Below are positions 10,066 through 19,075 of a stretch of 64,000 bases of DNA, piece after piece. The notes under the pieces were generated by a model. That model was not told where the DNA came from and searched no databases. It was given only the letters and a program-made list of their open reading frames with translations. Within the stretch, counting starts at the first letter, position 1; every line of letters starts with the position of its first letter. Origin of the DNA: Candidatus Poribacteria bacterium (lineage in GTDB: Bacteria > Poribacteria > WGA-4E > PCPOR2b); the NCBI GenBank assembly GCA_022822785.1, contig JAJEAL010000093.1, forward strand, positions 1-64,000, in the 5' to 3' direction. Made by a program: the position numbers and the translations under genes.

Positions 10066-13000
10066 TTAATTTCCCGCAATAACTAACTTTGTCAAATCAG
10101 CAAGTGGATATACCTTCTGTGAAATAGCGTTTAATAGCGCGAGTCGATTGGATCGTACAGCAGTATCTTCCGCCATGACCATCACATCATCAAAGAATTG
10201 ATCGATCGCGGGTTGAAGTTCGCCAAGCTGCGTGAGAAGTCCCTCATAGTCGCGCTTCTGGACGCATCGATTTAGCTCTGTTTCTGTGGCGTTCACAACC
10301 TCCCCCAACCGCTTTTCAGCATCATCTTGAAAAAGGTCGGGGTGAATTTCCGTTGGTGGTTGGTCCGGCAGAATTCTCAGCACACGGTTCAGTGCCGGAT
10401 ATACCCTGTCAAAGTCCGGTTGCTCACGGAACGCTTTGAGAACCGCCGCCCGCTCTAGGATATCAATCACATCCACCCCGTCTGGTGCAAGGACTGCCTC
10501 AATAAGGTCTGGTGCATAAATAAGATTGGGCATATAACTTCGTCCACTCAAGAGCACTTCCATTCGTCCTTTGATAAAATCAACCACCGCACGTTCTGTA
10601 TCTTCGACGAAATCAACGCGATATAGTTCAATTGCCTTCTCAATGATAGGCGTCAATGCCAAGGGTTGGTTCCTCTCGTGGAGGATGCGTATAGTTCCGA
10701 TTGCGTGTCGTCTGAGCGAATACGGATCTTGGGAGCCTGTCGGTCGTTCATCAATACCGAAGTACCCAACGATGGTGTCAATTTTATCCGCAAGCGCAAT
10801 AATTGTCCCGACTTCGGTACGTGGGATGGCCGCGTCAGCAGCAATCGGTTGATAATGTTCTTCAATCGCCACTGCAACCGCTTCAGGTTCGCCAGAATTT
10901 TCGGCGTAATATTTCCCAATAATCCCTTGCAGGGAGGGAAATTCAATCACCATCTGCGTCGTCAGATCCGCCTTGCAAAGTGATGCCGCTCGAATAGCGT
11001 GATCCGTGACGCTTTCGCCAACCCCAATCCGTTCCGCGATAAAGGCCGCAAGTTCCTCCAATCGGGTGAGCTTGTCATACAGCGAACCAAGTTTCACCTG
11101 AAAGACTACGTTATGAAGTCTATCAACTTTATCAGCGAGCGAGGTCCTCTGATCTTCCCTATAGAAAAACGCAGCGTCGTTGAACCGGGCATGTAAAACC
11201 CGCTCGTTGCCATGTCTGACACCATCAACATTTCCATCGGTACCGTTGGAAATTGTTATGAACTTTGCCGCTAGCTTTCCATCAGCTTCGTTCCGAGAGT
11301 CCGAGACCTGCCACATCGGAAAGTAACGCTGGTGCGTTTTCATCGGGGTTATTAGAACCTCTTTCGGCAAAGAGAGATGTGATTCGCTGAAGCTACCCAC
11401 AATCGCTTGGGGATTTTCCACCAGAAAATTAACAGTTTCTAGCAATTCTGAATCGATTGTGCTCAAACAACCTTCAGCCTCCAAGATGTCCATGACTTGG
11501 GTTTCAATCTCTTTTCGCCGCTCCTCCGGATCGACAAGCACATTGACCTCGCGTAAACGCTCAATATAAGCTTCAAGCGAAGCGGAGGAGAGCTCAATCG
11601 GCTCAGGATTCAACGAACGATGACCGTAGGTCTGCCCCCCTGAACGCAGCGTGTCTAGTTGGAAGTCAACGACGCTATCCCCTAGTAAAGCGACCAACCA
11701 TCGTATGGGCCGTGCAAACCGCAGATTATCCCAGCGCATCGTTTTAGGGAAACTCAGGGATTGGATCCACTCAGGAATCAGTGTTCTCAGGAGGTCATGG
11801 GTGGATTCCCCTTTTTCAAGTTTATCTGCAGCGACATATTCCCCCCGCTGCGTTTCAACGATTCTTAAATCTTCTACGTTGACCCCCTGCGTCCTTGCAA
11901 AACCGATTGCCGCTTTTGTCGGGTTTCCATCCGCATCGTAGGCGACGCGCCTCGGCGGACCGACCACCTCAGACACCTGATCCGGCTGCAGCGTTGCCAA
12001 CCCCTTGACCCATAATGCTAAACGTCGTGGAGTCGCTAGCGTCCGGATAGCTTCAAATGAAAGCCGTGCGCCTGCCAACGATTCACCCACAATCTCCTGA
12101 AACTGATCTAAGACTGGTGGAATATAGCCGGCGGGGATCTCCTCAGTACCAATCTCTAGCAGAAAATCTTTAGAGACTTCAGGTGGGGACTGTTCTTCAT
12201 GCTGCCGCTCTATCTCCGACTGAGCGTTCAAAACCTTTTCTTCATCCACCCCTGTCTGCCCCTCAAGTTTCCAACGATTCAACAGTGGATGCCCCATCTC
12301 CTCCCGCTGCGCCACATAAGCGCGTGCAGTCCGTTGTGCAAGCCGACGTACGCGCTCAATGTACCCCACACGCTCCGTCACACTGATAACGCCGCGAGCA
12401 TCAAGAACGTTGAACGTATGCGAACACTTCAGGACATAATCCGTCGCCGGCAGTACCAAACTGTGTTCCAGGCAGGCTAACGCCTCCTTCTCATACGCGT
12501 CAAAAAGGCTAAACAGCGTCTCAACACCGGCACGTTCAAAATGGTATCTGGAATATTCCACCTCGCTCTGGTGATATACATCCCCGTAGACCAGTTGCTC
12601 GTTCCATTTGATGTCGAAGAAACTACTGACATCTTGTAGATAGAGCGCTATGCGTTCAAGTCCATAGGTCAACTCAGCACAGATTGGGTCTAATTCGATA
12701 CTTCCCATCTGCTGGAAGTAGGTGAATTGTGTCACTTCGGCACCATTCCACCACACCTCCCAGCCGAGTCCAGACCCCCCTAACGTCGGCGCCTCCCAAT
12801 CGTCCTCAACAAAGCGAAAATCATTACGGCGGGGGTCAATTCCCAAATGCCGTAAACTCTCAAGGTAGATTGGTAGTACATCTGTTGGCGCCGGTTTAAG
12901 GATTACCTGATATTGATAGTAAGCACCAAGCCGAAACGGATTTTCGCCGTACCGACCATCGGTGGGTCTTCGCGATGGTTCGACATAAGCGACCTGCCAC

Positions 13001-13140
13001 GGCTCTGGTCCGAGGCAGCGTAAAAAAGTAGCAGGATTAAACGTCCCCGCACCGACTTCAACATCAGTCGGCTGCTGAATAGTGCAGCCGTAATCCGCCC
13101 AAAATTTTTCTAATGCAAGTATTATTTCTTGAAAAGTCAT
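10066..13140 (-). CDS. glyQS: Glycyl-tRNA synthetase, fused alpha and beta subunits
   Basis: Charges tRNA-Gly with glycine in the cytoplasm. Residues 1 to about 290 are the catalytic alpha subunit ([17 protein letters not shown] near the start, then [17 protein letters not shown] and [19 protein letters not shown]). After a short charged linker ([10 protein letters not shown] region) the beta subunit begins at [17 protein letters not shown], containing the HD-like region and a C-terminal anticodon-binding domain. In most bacteria these are two genes; the single 1024-residue chain is known from some lineages such as Chlamydia. AAGGA precedes the ATG at 13140. It is the distal member of the phoH-ybeY-corC-recO-glyQS run. 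Confidence 0.96.
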   Translation of the reverse strand: MTFQEIILALEKFWADYGCTIQQPTDVEVGAGTFNPATFLRCLGPEPWQVAYVEPSRRPTDGRYGENPFRLGAYYQYQVILKPAPTDVLPIYLESLRHLGIDPRRNDFRFVEDDWEAPTLGGSGLGWEVWWNGAEVTQFTYFQQMGSIELDPICAELTYGLERIALYLQDVSSFFDIKWNEQLVYGDVYHQSEVEYSRYHFERAGVETLFSLFDAYEKEALACLEHSLVLPATDYVLKCSHTFNVLDARGVISVTERVGYIERVRRLAQRTARAYVAQREEMGHPLLNRWKLEGQTGVDEEKVLNAQSEIERQHEEQSPPEVSKDFLLEIGTEEIPAGYIPPVLDQFQEIVGESLAGARLSFEAIRTLATPRRLALWVKGLATLQPDQVSEVVGPPRRVAYDADGNPTKAAIGFARTQGVNVEDLRIVETQRGEYVAADKLEKGESTHDLLRTLIPEWIQSLSFPKTMRWDNLRFARPIRWLVALLGDSVVDFQLDTLRSGGQTYGHRSLNPEPIELSSASLEAYIERLREVNVLVDPEERRKEIETQVMDILEAEGCLSTIDSELLETVNFLVENPQAIVGSFSESHLSLPKEVLITPMKTHQRYFPMWQVSDSRNEADGKLAAKFITISNGTDGNVDGVRHGNERVLHARFNDAAFFYREDQRTSLADKVDRLHNVVFQVKLGSLYDKLTRLEELAAFIAERIGVGESVTDHAIRAASLCKADLTTQMVIEFPSLQGIIGKYYAENSGEPEAVAVAIEEHYQPIAADAAIPRTEVGTIIALADKIDTIVGYFGIDERPTGSQDPYSLRRHAIGTIRILHERNQPLALTPIIEKAIELYRVDFVEDTERAVVDFIKGRMEVLLSGRSYMPNLIYAPDLIEAVLAPDGVDVIDILERAAVLKAFREQPDFDRVYPALNRVLRILPDQPPTEIHPDLFQDDAEKRLGEVVNATETELNRCVQKRDYEGLLTQLGELQPAIDQFFDDVMVMAEDTAVRSNRLALLNAISQKVYPLADLTKLVIAGN

Positions 13141-13187
13141 CGTTATGATTCCTTACAGATACTGTCGGTTCAACATTTTATTATACA

Positions 13188-13412
13188 TTACCAAGTCAAC
13201 CCCAGTTTTTCAACGACTTTCTGTGCAGATGTGGTTTCGCTGCCAGTTTCTACAGCGGCAAGGGAGCCCAGAAGCTCTTCGGCAAAGTTATCGCGCAATT
13301 CCAATCCTTCATCGGGGGCGTCTAGCATTTCTGACAGCGTTTGTATGACAACTGCCCGAACAAGGTTTCTAAACTCATCAATTGTTAAATCTGCCACTTT
13401 TGCAGGTGTCAT
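13188..13412 (-). CDS. Small antitoxin-like protein of unknown function
   Basis: A 74-residue protein starting with ATG at 13412. Its pattern (TIDEFRNLVRAVVIQTLSEM, then DAPDEGLELRDNFAEELLGS, then AQKVVEKLGL) resembles small proteins of cyanobacteria and Poribacteria that often sit upstream of RelE/ParE-type toxins. Here the downstream gene is glyQS, so no toxin partner is present. Resemblance is from memory of the DEGLELR motif, not from a search. It may be an orphan antitoxin left by decay of a toxin-antitoxin pair. Confidence 0.6.
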   Translation of the reverse strand: MTPAKVADLTIDEFRNLVRAVVIQTLSEMLDAPDEGLELRDNFAEELLGSLAAVETGSETTSAQKVVEKLGLTW

Positions 13413-13428
13413 TCTGAATGATTAGTGG

Positions 13429-13500
13429 ATTTTAGAATTAGTGAGACACGCCAAACCGGTGCGGTTGAAAACCGTACCTACCAGGGGCAAAAGTGTCTAT
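13429..13500. repeat. Dispersed palindromic repeat (MITE-like), complete copy
   Basis: The element runs from TTTTAGAATTA and GAGACAC on the left, through the internal palindrome GGTGCGGTTGAAAACCGTACC, to AAAAGTGTCTAT on the right. AGACAC and GTGTCT form short inverted ends. Related copies are at 1-44, 22183-22340, 32683-32738 and 44199-44276. Confidence 0.65.
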
Positions 13501-14061
13501 TTATTTTCTGCCGAGGGCGGGTGTAAGGGAGATTTCCCCTCGGCTTGATCAATTCTTTCCAATAACCTGTGGATTTGGTAAATGCTGTCGGTTTCAATCC
13601 CTCGCTTTTTTGCCTGCCCCTTTAAGTTTTCCCAGATCATATCATTGTGCCCTACTTCTTTATGGAACCAAATTGAGGTAGGTATCAACCCCTGCTTTGA
13701 CCTCCGATAGAAACCGCTTTATTCTTGGAACATTATCCCCTTTTTCACCAAACCATATTCGGTTATCCTTAATGAGCTCTTGGAATCCTTCTTTAGAAAC
13801 ACGCCAGCATGTACCCTTGGGCGGAACAACTTTTTTACCTAAAGGTGTTCTGATAGTATAATCATATTCTGCAGAATAAGTTTTGACATCTAATCCTCCC
13901 GACCTCCACGGTCCTCTTGGATCATCATCGGGATTTTTGTACCGTTCATCCATTTTTGGGGTTCTTGGTAGAAGATTCGGGGACCAGATCTCTTTCGTTT
14001 TGGCGAACACGATAATATGATCGTGGTTATCAGAGAACCATTTCGCATCATTCTCCCTCAT
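13497..14061 (-). pseudogene. Type III restriction-modification DNA methyltransferase (Mod) fragment, frameshifted
   Basis: The upstream part (SDNHDHIIVFAKTK, PDDDPRGPW, PPKGTCWRVSKE, then RIKRFLSEVKAGV) is the conserved C-terminal half of type III Mod adenine methylases. The expected continuation, PTSIWFHKEVGHND, is in another frame: one extra base (C on the plus strand at about 13686) shifts the reading so the first frame ends in DTYLNLVP. Beyond EVGHND the sequence no longer looks like Mod. The N-terminal half with the S-adenosylmethionine and DPPY motifs is missing, because the preceding gene ends at 14048, inside this fragment. No Res subunit is present. This is a dead remnant, abutting the repeat at 13429-13500. 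Confidence 0.75.
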
Positions 14062-14380
14062 ATACCGTCACCCCAACCCGCTGGATATGACCAATCACAT
14101 CGGGATCACTGATGTCGTGAAAAATGGATAAATCAATCGTGTAGGGAAGATATAGGTCGTCTAGGTCATTAGCAATTTTGCAGAGCACATTCAGCGTCAA
14201 GTCGTCTCCACCCCGGAGGGTTAGGTCAATGTCAGAGCCGGTTTTGTGGGTGCCTTTGGCACGTGAACCGTACAAAACCACTTTCTCTACCTGTGGGTAG
14301 CGGACGAAGACAGCACGTATCTTTTGGAGGACAGGGTCGGGTAAGCTGGCCCCCGAGCTGGGCTGCGGATAAGATGTCAT
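14048..14380 (-). CDS. MNT-family nucleotidyltransferase antitoxin (MntA-like)
   Basis: A 110-residue minimal nucleotidyltransferase. The motif GSRAKGTHKTGSDID is exactly GSX10DXD, the signature of MntA-type antitoxins, which inactivate the HEPN toxin by adding AMP to a tyrosine. A later acidic residue of the fold lies in TIDLSIF. The start overlaps the end of the upstream HEPN gene by 4 bases (ATGA), implying translational coupling and a fixed ratio of the two. Its end overlaps the Mod fragment by 14 bases. The function follows from the characterised HepT/MntA family; activity here is inferred. Confidence 0.9.
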   Translation of the reverse strand: MTSYPQPSSGASLPDPVLQKIRAVFVRYPQVEKVVLYGSRAKGTHKTGSDIDLTLRGGDDLTLNVLCKIANDLDDLYLPYTIDLSIFHDISDPDVIGHIQRVGVTVYEGE

Positions 14381-14802
14381 TCTGATTCCCCCCGTGTCAA
14401 GCCTTCCAATTTGATTTGTAATGCCTGAAATTCCGCGAAGTATGTGTCAAGAATCGCCTTAACAATCTGGTTGGCTGTAGACTCGTTATAGGTATGCGTG
14501 GTCAAGTTGCGGCTTTGGATCATCTCCATCCATGTTTCACCATTTTCGATTAAACCCGTTCTGAAAGCGGCGCGAGTCGTATCCCTTGATCCGTATAGAT
14601 TCCCCACGCCCTGCGTCTCCAGAAAATCTTTGAGCACATTCCATGCCAATTCGTGGGTGCACTCAAAACCCTGTATTAACCCTTGTGCCTCTAACTTTGA
14701 GAGTTGGCGTTGCTGTGCTAGTTCAACGGCCTCTTTCAGTTGAGAGAAAGCCTTGTCAAAACTATTGGATCTCTGAATCCAACGGATGTCTTGACCGTTC
14801 AT
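14377..14802 (-). CDS. HEPN toxin of the HI0074/HepT type
   Basis: The protein matches the nucleotidyltransferase substrate-binding (HI0074) family, an all-helical HEPN fold (RWIQRSNSFDKAFSQLKEAV at the start). Near the C terminus RNLTTHTY fits RX4HXY, the HepT RNase motif whose tyrosine is modified by the partner. It pairs with the adjacent MNT gene. The frame can be extended to a GTG at 14838 whose GTGA overlaps the recO stop, but the family normally begins near the ATG at 14802 chosen here. The pair sits between recO and the rest of a conserved housekeeping run, suggesting insertion. Confidence 0.88.
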   Translation of the reverse strand: MNGQDIRWIQRSNSFDKAFSQLKEAVELAQQRQLSKLEAQGLIQGFECTHELAWNVLKDFLETQGVGNLYGSRDTTRAAFRTGLIENGETWMEMIQSRNLTTHTYNESTANQIVKAILDTYFAEFQALQIKLEGLTRGESE

Positions 14803-14834
14803 AGGGGGATCCCCACAAAACATCTTTCCACGTT

Positions 14835-15590
14835 TCACACGTTCAGATTATCAATAAATTCGCGGCTCTTCAGAGTGCGCTCGGTATGATAGGAGATAAA
14901 ATTTGAAAGCACAAACTTAAGCTCCCTGTGGTTGAGATTGGAGGCACGAAAACGGGGTAAATAAGAAAAGTCGAATTTTTGTAACTGCTTCATCAGTTCA
15001 CAACTCCCACGTGAAATCGATCTCGCCGTTGCATCCTGTCCTTCACAATCTGCACACAGCAAACCCCCAAGGCGGGGGCTGAAATGTACCATTCTACCGT
15101 GGAAGTTCTCCGCACAAGTTACGCACCGCGAGAGTTGAGGCGCATATCCTGCCAATCCCAGAAATTGGATTTCAAAAGCACGGGCTAACAACGGAATATC
15201 TTCGACTTGCGCCAACGTTTCCAGCGCGTACTGCAACAGATGAAAGACGCTTTGGTCTGCTAACTGCCCCGCCAGCTCCGTAGCATCCACTAACTCCACC
15301 AAATAGCAGCCGTAAGCGGTTCGGTCAAAGTCCGCTTTGACCGCGTCAAAGTCGTTAACCAGTTCAAAATCATCAACCCTGTGAAGGTCTTTATTTGGGT
15401 ATTCAAAGAAGGCGAGGTTACCGCAGTTGAAAAGTTCGAGGCTACCGCCGAAACGACTCTTGGGTCTCCTGATGCCATGTGCGACCGCACTGACCTTGCC
15501 AAACTCAACCGTATAGAACCGAATAATCTTGTGCATTTCCCCAAGTGGATGCGAACGAATGACAATCGCCTGTGTCTTTTGAGTTGGCAT
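14835..15590 (-). CDS. recO: DNA repair protein RecO
   Basis: RecO loads RecA on single-stranded DNA with RecF/RecR during recombinational repair. The 251-residue chain begins with the OB-fold motif QAIVIRSHPLGEMHKIIRFY, which is diagnostic. A zinc-binding pair CVTC and CADC follows near residues 157-180, and the C-terminal helical domain ends at FISYHTERTLKSREFI. Length is typical. It lies in a recO-near-glyQS context seen in many bacteria, with corC and ybeY upstream. Confidence 0.93.
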   Translation of the reverse strand: MPTQKTQAIVIRSHPLGEMHKIIRFYTVEFGKVSAVAHGIRRPKSRFGGSLELFNCGNLAFFEYPNKDLHRVDDFELVNDFDAVKADFDRTAYGCYLVELVDATELAGQLADQSVFHLLQYALETLAQVEDIPLLARAFEIQFLGLAGYAPQLSRCVTCAENFHGRMVHFSPRLGGLLCADCEGQDATARSISRGSCELMKQLQKFDFSYLPRFRASNLNHRELKFVLSNFISYHTERTLKSREFIDNLNV

Positions 15591-15684
15591 TTTTCCCCTA
15601 TAATAAAATGGGACAATAGCGCGGACGACAAGCCCACTCCTTTAAGGCTGGGTAGTTGACCGTTCCATTGTCCCATGAAAATAA

Positions 15685-15759
<75 letters not shown>

Positions 15760-15827
15760 TCATAAACTCTTAACAACGCATCAATCAGATAGCAAGTAAC
15801 CGCCGCCCTTTCCGATTTGTCGGAACC

Positions 15828-15852
15828 CGCTAACCGGACTGCGCTACGCCCC
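15828..15852 (-). repeat. Duplicated 5' half of tRNA-Pro
   Basis: Twenty-five bases are identical to tRNA-Pro positions 2-26 (acceptor strand, D arm), placed 68 bases upstream of the intact tRNA in the same orientation. The rest of the cloverleaf is absent. This is a truncated second copy or an integration/recombination scar. Confidence 0.8.
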
Positions 15853-15911
15853 AATTAGTACAGGGGCGTGTGATTTTATCATACACCGTAGAATCTGTCA
15901 AGTCCACTTTT

Positions 15912-17213
15912 TTATTTTTCCGATGTACCCTCCACTCGCTGCATCCGGATCCGATGGATACGGCGTTCGTCTGCCTCCAATATGGTAAACGTGAATCCTT
16001 GGTAAGAGAATTGGTGTCCCTGTTCGGGGACTGTTCCTAGATGATCGAAAATAAATCCGCCGATTGTGTCCGCATTTTCCGACTCAATCTGCGTTTCTAA
16101 CTGTTCATTGAGATCGACAAGACTCATCCGTGCATCAACCGAATAGCTATCTTCAGCAAGAGGAATCAACTCCTCTTGTTCATCAAAATCGTACTCATCC
16201 TGGATTTCCCCAACAATCTCTTCAATAATATCTTCGAGCGTCACGATTCCTGCTGTACCGCCGTACTCATCAACAACGATTGCCATGTGCTGCTTATTTG
16301 CCCGCAGTTCTTGGAAGAGGTCCGATATTTTTTTACCTTCAGGCGTGAAATGCGGCGGTCGATCGGTGGCAATAGATTTCAGATCGAGGGGTTCGTCTCT
16401 CGCCCAATCGTCTAACAAATCTTTGACATGGAGGAGACCGATAATGCGGTCAATCTGCTCCTCGTAGACAGGAATACGCGAATGCCGAGATTCGATTGCA
16501 GTTTGGAGCACAACTTCTTTTGGGGAGGAGACATCGAGGCAGGTCATATCTGTTCGAGGAATCATAATCTCGCGAGCCACCTTATCAGGTAGGTCAAGGA
16601 TACGCGAAATCATCTCGCGTTCCTCCTCCTCCAAGATGTCTTGGCTATTCCCAACATTTTCTAATGCTTCAAGGTCTTCCGGTGAAACACTGCTATCCTG
16701 TTCGGCCCGGTTCCTTCCACCCAAGATCCGAACACCAAGATAGCTAAGCAGCGTCAACGGTTTAATGAGCGGATATAAGACCCAATAAACAGCGTGTACA
16801 AAACGGAGCGCAGAAATCGTTGAGTTTTCAGAGCTGCCTTGTACATAATTTTTGGGGACGAGCTCCGTCACAACAACAATGAGGAAAATTGCAAGGAGGG
16901 CACCAATTATCCGATCACTCAGAGAATTGAAATCGAACACGGAGAGCAGCAGAACAACAATACAGACGATTAATATGCTCTTGGCAACGATAATCGTCAC
17001 AGAAGATCTCTGTGGGTAGCGCAGTAAAGCGGTCAACATCTCATGCTGCGGTCCCCCAGTTTCTGCTATATTTAGTATTTCATTCCGGCTGAGCCGGTTG
17101 ATAAGCACCTCCACGACAGAGAACAGCACCGCGAAGACCGACAAAACAACCAAGCTAACCAGTTTAATTATGTCTATATCGTCCAAACGTGGGATCACAC
17201 CCCCAAGGTGCAC
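15912..17213 (-). CDS. CNNM/CorC (hemolysin C) family membrane protein with CBS pair
   Basis: A 433-residue inner-membrane protein. It starts with a CNNM (DUF21) domain of about four hydrophobic segments (KLVSLVVLSVFAVLFSVVEV, IIVAKSILIVCIVVLLLSVF and others), followed by two CBS domains (EIMIPRTDMTCLD and GIVTLEDIIEEIVGEIQDEY) and the C-terminal CorC/HlyC domain (GGFIFDHLGTVPEQG). Family members are linked to magnesium and cobalt export or homeostasis; the older hemolysin label is not supported functionally. The annotated GTG at 17213 has no clear ribosome site; a GTG six codons later is an alternative. It lies directly after ybeY in the phoH-ybeY-corC order. Confidence 0.9.
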   Translation of the reverse strand: MHLGGVIPRLDDIDIIKLVSLVVLSVFAVLFSVVEVLINRLSRNEILNIAETGGPQHEMLTALLRYPQRSSVTIIVAKSILIVCIVVLLLSVFDFNSLSDRIIGALLAIFLIVVVTELVPKNYVQGSSENSTISALRFVHAVYWVLYPLIKPLTLLSYLGVRILGGRNRAEQDSSVSPEDLEALENVGNSQDILEEEEREMISRILDLPDKVAREIMIPRTDMTCLDVSSPKEVVLQTAIESRHSRIPVYEEQIDRIIGLLHVKDLLDDWARDEPLDLKSIATDRPPHFTPEGKKISDLFQELRANKQHMAIVVDEYGGTAGIVTLEDIIEEIVGEIQDEYDFDEQEELIPLAEDSYSVDARMSLVDLNEQLETQIESENADTIGGFIFDHLGTVPEQGHQFSYQGFTFTILEADERRIHRIRMQRVEGTSEK

Positions 17214-17273
17214 TTGTAAACCAGAGGAGATTGAATTCTCTGCGAAAATCTAGGACCTAATAAGCAGCCAAGG

Positions 17274-17705
17274 CTAGGCCCCAATTAAACCGAGCAATTC
17301 CAACTGTTTATCAAACATAATTTCCGCTTGCTCTGGCGTTTGGTGATCGTAACCGAGAAGATGCAGTGTACCGTGTACACTCAGTATGGCAAGCTCAATA
17401 TCTAATGAATGTCCATGGGCGACCGATTGACGCTGGGCTGTCGGAACGGATATGACCAAATCGCCAAGCAGCTCGGGGTTTAAGTCTCCCCCGATGCCTT
17501 CTCGCATTGCAAAAGCTAATACATCGGTGGGCGCATCAATATGACGGTATTGCTGGTTGAGCACCTGAATCTCTGCATCATCCGTTAAGAGGATGCTCAA
17601 CTCGTAATTAACAAAACCGTGAGCCTTTAGCGTCGTCAACGTCGCATTATGAATAATTGCTTCATCAAAATCGATATCTTGACATTCGTTGCTAATGAGT
17701 ACCAT
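17274..17705 (-). CDS. ybeY: Endoribonuclease YbeY
   Basis: A metal-dependent RNase for 16S rRNA 3'-end maturation and ribosome quality control. The zinc-binding signature HGTLHLLGYDH is complete (H-x3-H-x5-H), and DAPTDVLAFAM is the conserved upstream motif. At 143 residues it is a normal length. It starts with ATG at 17705, only 48 bases after the phoH-like gene, in the widespread phoH-ybeY arrangement. Confidence 0.96.
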   Translation of the reverse strand: MVLISNECQDIDFDEAIIHNATLTTLKAHGFVNYELSILLTDDAEIQVLNQQYRHIDAPTDVLAFAMREGIGGDLNPELLGDLVISVPTAQRQSVAHGHSLDIELAILSVHGTLHLLGYDHQTPEQAEIMFDKQLELLGLIGA

Positions 17706-17753
17706 CCGCAGTCGTCCTTACAACGGACGCTTGATTCCATTTGCACATCAGAG

Positions 17754-18743
17754 TTAGATGTTATCGGTCTTTCCTAACCTTTGAGCATCGCGCTCCTCGT
17801 ATGCCTCCACAATCTGCTGTACAAGTTCGTGTCTCACAACATCCTCCCTTGAAAAGTAGATAAACGCGATACCGTCAACATCTGACAGAACCGACTGCGC
17901 ATCAACTAGCCCCGACTTTGTACCGGTCGGCAAGTCAGTTTGCGTAATGTCTCCGGTGACAACGGCTCTAGAATCAAATCCAAGCCGTGTGAGGAACATC
18001 TTCATCTGCTCAATGGTTGCGTTTTGTGCCTCATCAAGGACGACAAACGAGTTATTTAACGTCCGTCCACGCATGAAGGCAATCGGTGCCACCTCAATTA
18101 CATTACGCTCAACATAACGCTCAAGGGATTCGGGAGGCATCATATCGTAGAGCGCATCGTACAGCGGACGCAGATAGGGATTAATCTTTGCTTCAATATC
18201 GCCAGGTAAAAAGCCGAGTCTTTCACCCGCTTCCACCGCAGGACGGGTTAGAATGATTCGGCTCACTTCTCCACTTTTCAATGCAGAAACCGCCATCGCC
18301 ATAGCGAGATAGGTCTTTCCAGTGCCGGCAGGACCGATACCAAATACGAGATCGTGCGATTTGATTGCGCTCACATAGAGTTTCTGGGCAGGGGTCTTCG
18401 GACGTACAACGCCACGTTTAGAAAAAACCGAGATAGCTTCACCGACCACTTTTCCCAACTGAATGGACGTATTCCCCTTCGAAGTACGAATTGCATATTT
18501 GACATCATTCGCATTAATCGATTGTCCACTTCGGATGAGATGGAGTAGCGATTCAAAGGTTTTGGTTACACGATTAACATCATCGGAGTTTTTGCCCGTA
18601 ATCTCTAAACCTTCGCTCTTTAAGAGCACCTTGACGTTAAAACGTGCCTCAACAATGTTTAGAAAAGCATCAGACTGCCCAAAAAGCACTTGAGCTTCTG
18701 TGTTGCTTTGAATCGGTATTTTTAAAGATTCTTGGTTCTGCAA
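17754..18743 (-). CDS. PhoH-like ATPase (YbeZ type)
   Basis: A 329-residue predicted RNA-associated ATPase. An N-terminal KH-like region (ARFNVKVLLKSEGLEITGK) precedes the P-loop ATPase core with Walker A GPAGTGKTYLA, Walker B SFVVLDEAQN, and the GDITQTDLP motif, all standard for PhoH/YbeZ. It partners with YbeY in many bacteria, and ybeY follows here. The start is TTG at 18743 with AGGA about 11 bases upstream. The AT-rich region upstream (18744-19075) may hold its promoter. Confidence 0.94.
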   Translation of the reverse strand: MQNQESLKIPIQSNTEAQVLFGQSDAFLNIVEARFNVKVLLKSEGLEITGKNSDDVNRVTKTFESLLHLIRSGQSINANDVKYAIRTSKGNTSIQLGKVVGEAISVFSKRGVVRPKTPAQKLYVSAIKSHDLVFGIGPAGTGKTYLAMAMAVSALKSGEVSRIILTRPAVEAGERLGFLPGDIEAKINPYLRPLYDALYDMMPPESLERYVERNVIEVAPIAFMRGRTLNNSFVVLDEAQNATIEQMKMFLTRLGFDSRAVVTGDITQTDLPTGTKSGLVDAQSVLSDVDGIAFIYFSREDVVRHELVQQIVEAYEERDAQRLGKTDNI

Positions 18744-19075
18744 TACGCTATTATTCCTGTTTTTGGATGGAGGCAGCCGGTGTTATCCCCGTCGGAAACT
18801 AACTTCATCTGTAATTTTACCAAAAATTTGCCAGCTTTCCAAGTAAATTTTTTGCTCTGCTCCCCCAAATTGCTATGCAAATCGAGAATTTCGGCTGTTA
18901 TTTATCAAAAAGCAGTCAAGTTTTTTTAACAAAACTTGACCGATATATCCGAAAAGATTAATACCATCAGGGCTTACGCAGCTAGCTGTAGGCGGGGCAT
19001 CCCCAATAAATCGGGATTCAGAGGGACTTGCCCCGTCCTGACATGCGTTAGTCCTATACCATGCTAGAGAATTAA
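18744..19075. other. Intergenic region with two hairpins
   Basis: No gene is visible in these 332 bases. A 10-bp AT-rich hairpin lies at 18915-18940 (GTCAAGTTTT, loop TTTAAC, AAAACTTGAC); its run of A/T could terminate transcription. A second imperfect palindrome spans 18991-19038 (GGCGGGGCA with TGCCCCGTCC). The region separates the dehydratase gene from the phoH-led operon. Confidence 0.5.

Noticed and set aside
15912-17213. Calling the CNNM/CBS protein a hemolysin
   Set aside because: The historical name is not supported by function; the domain order fits a CorC-like ion-homeostasis protein.
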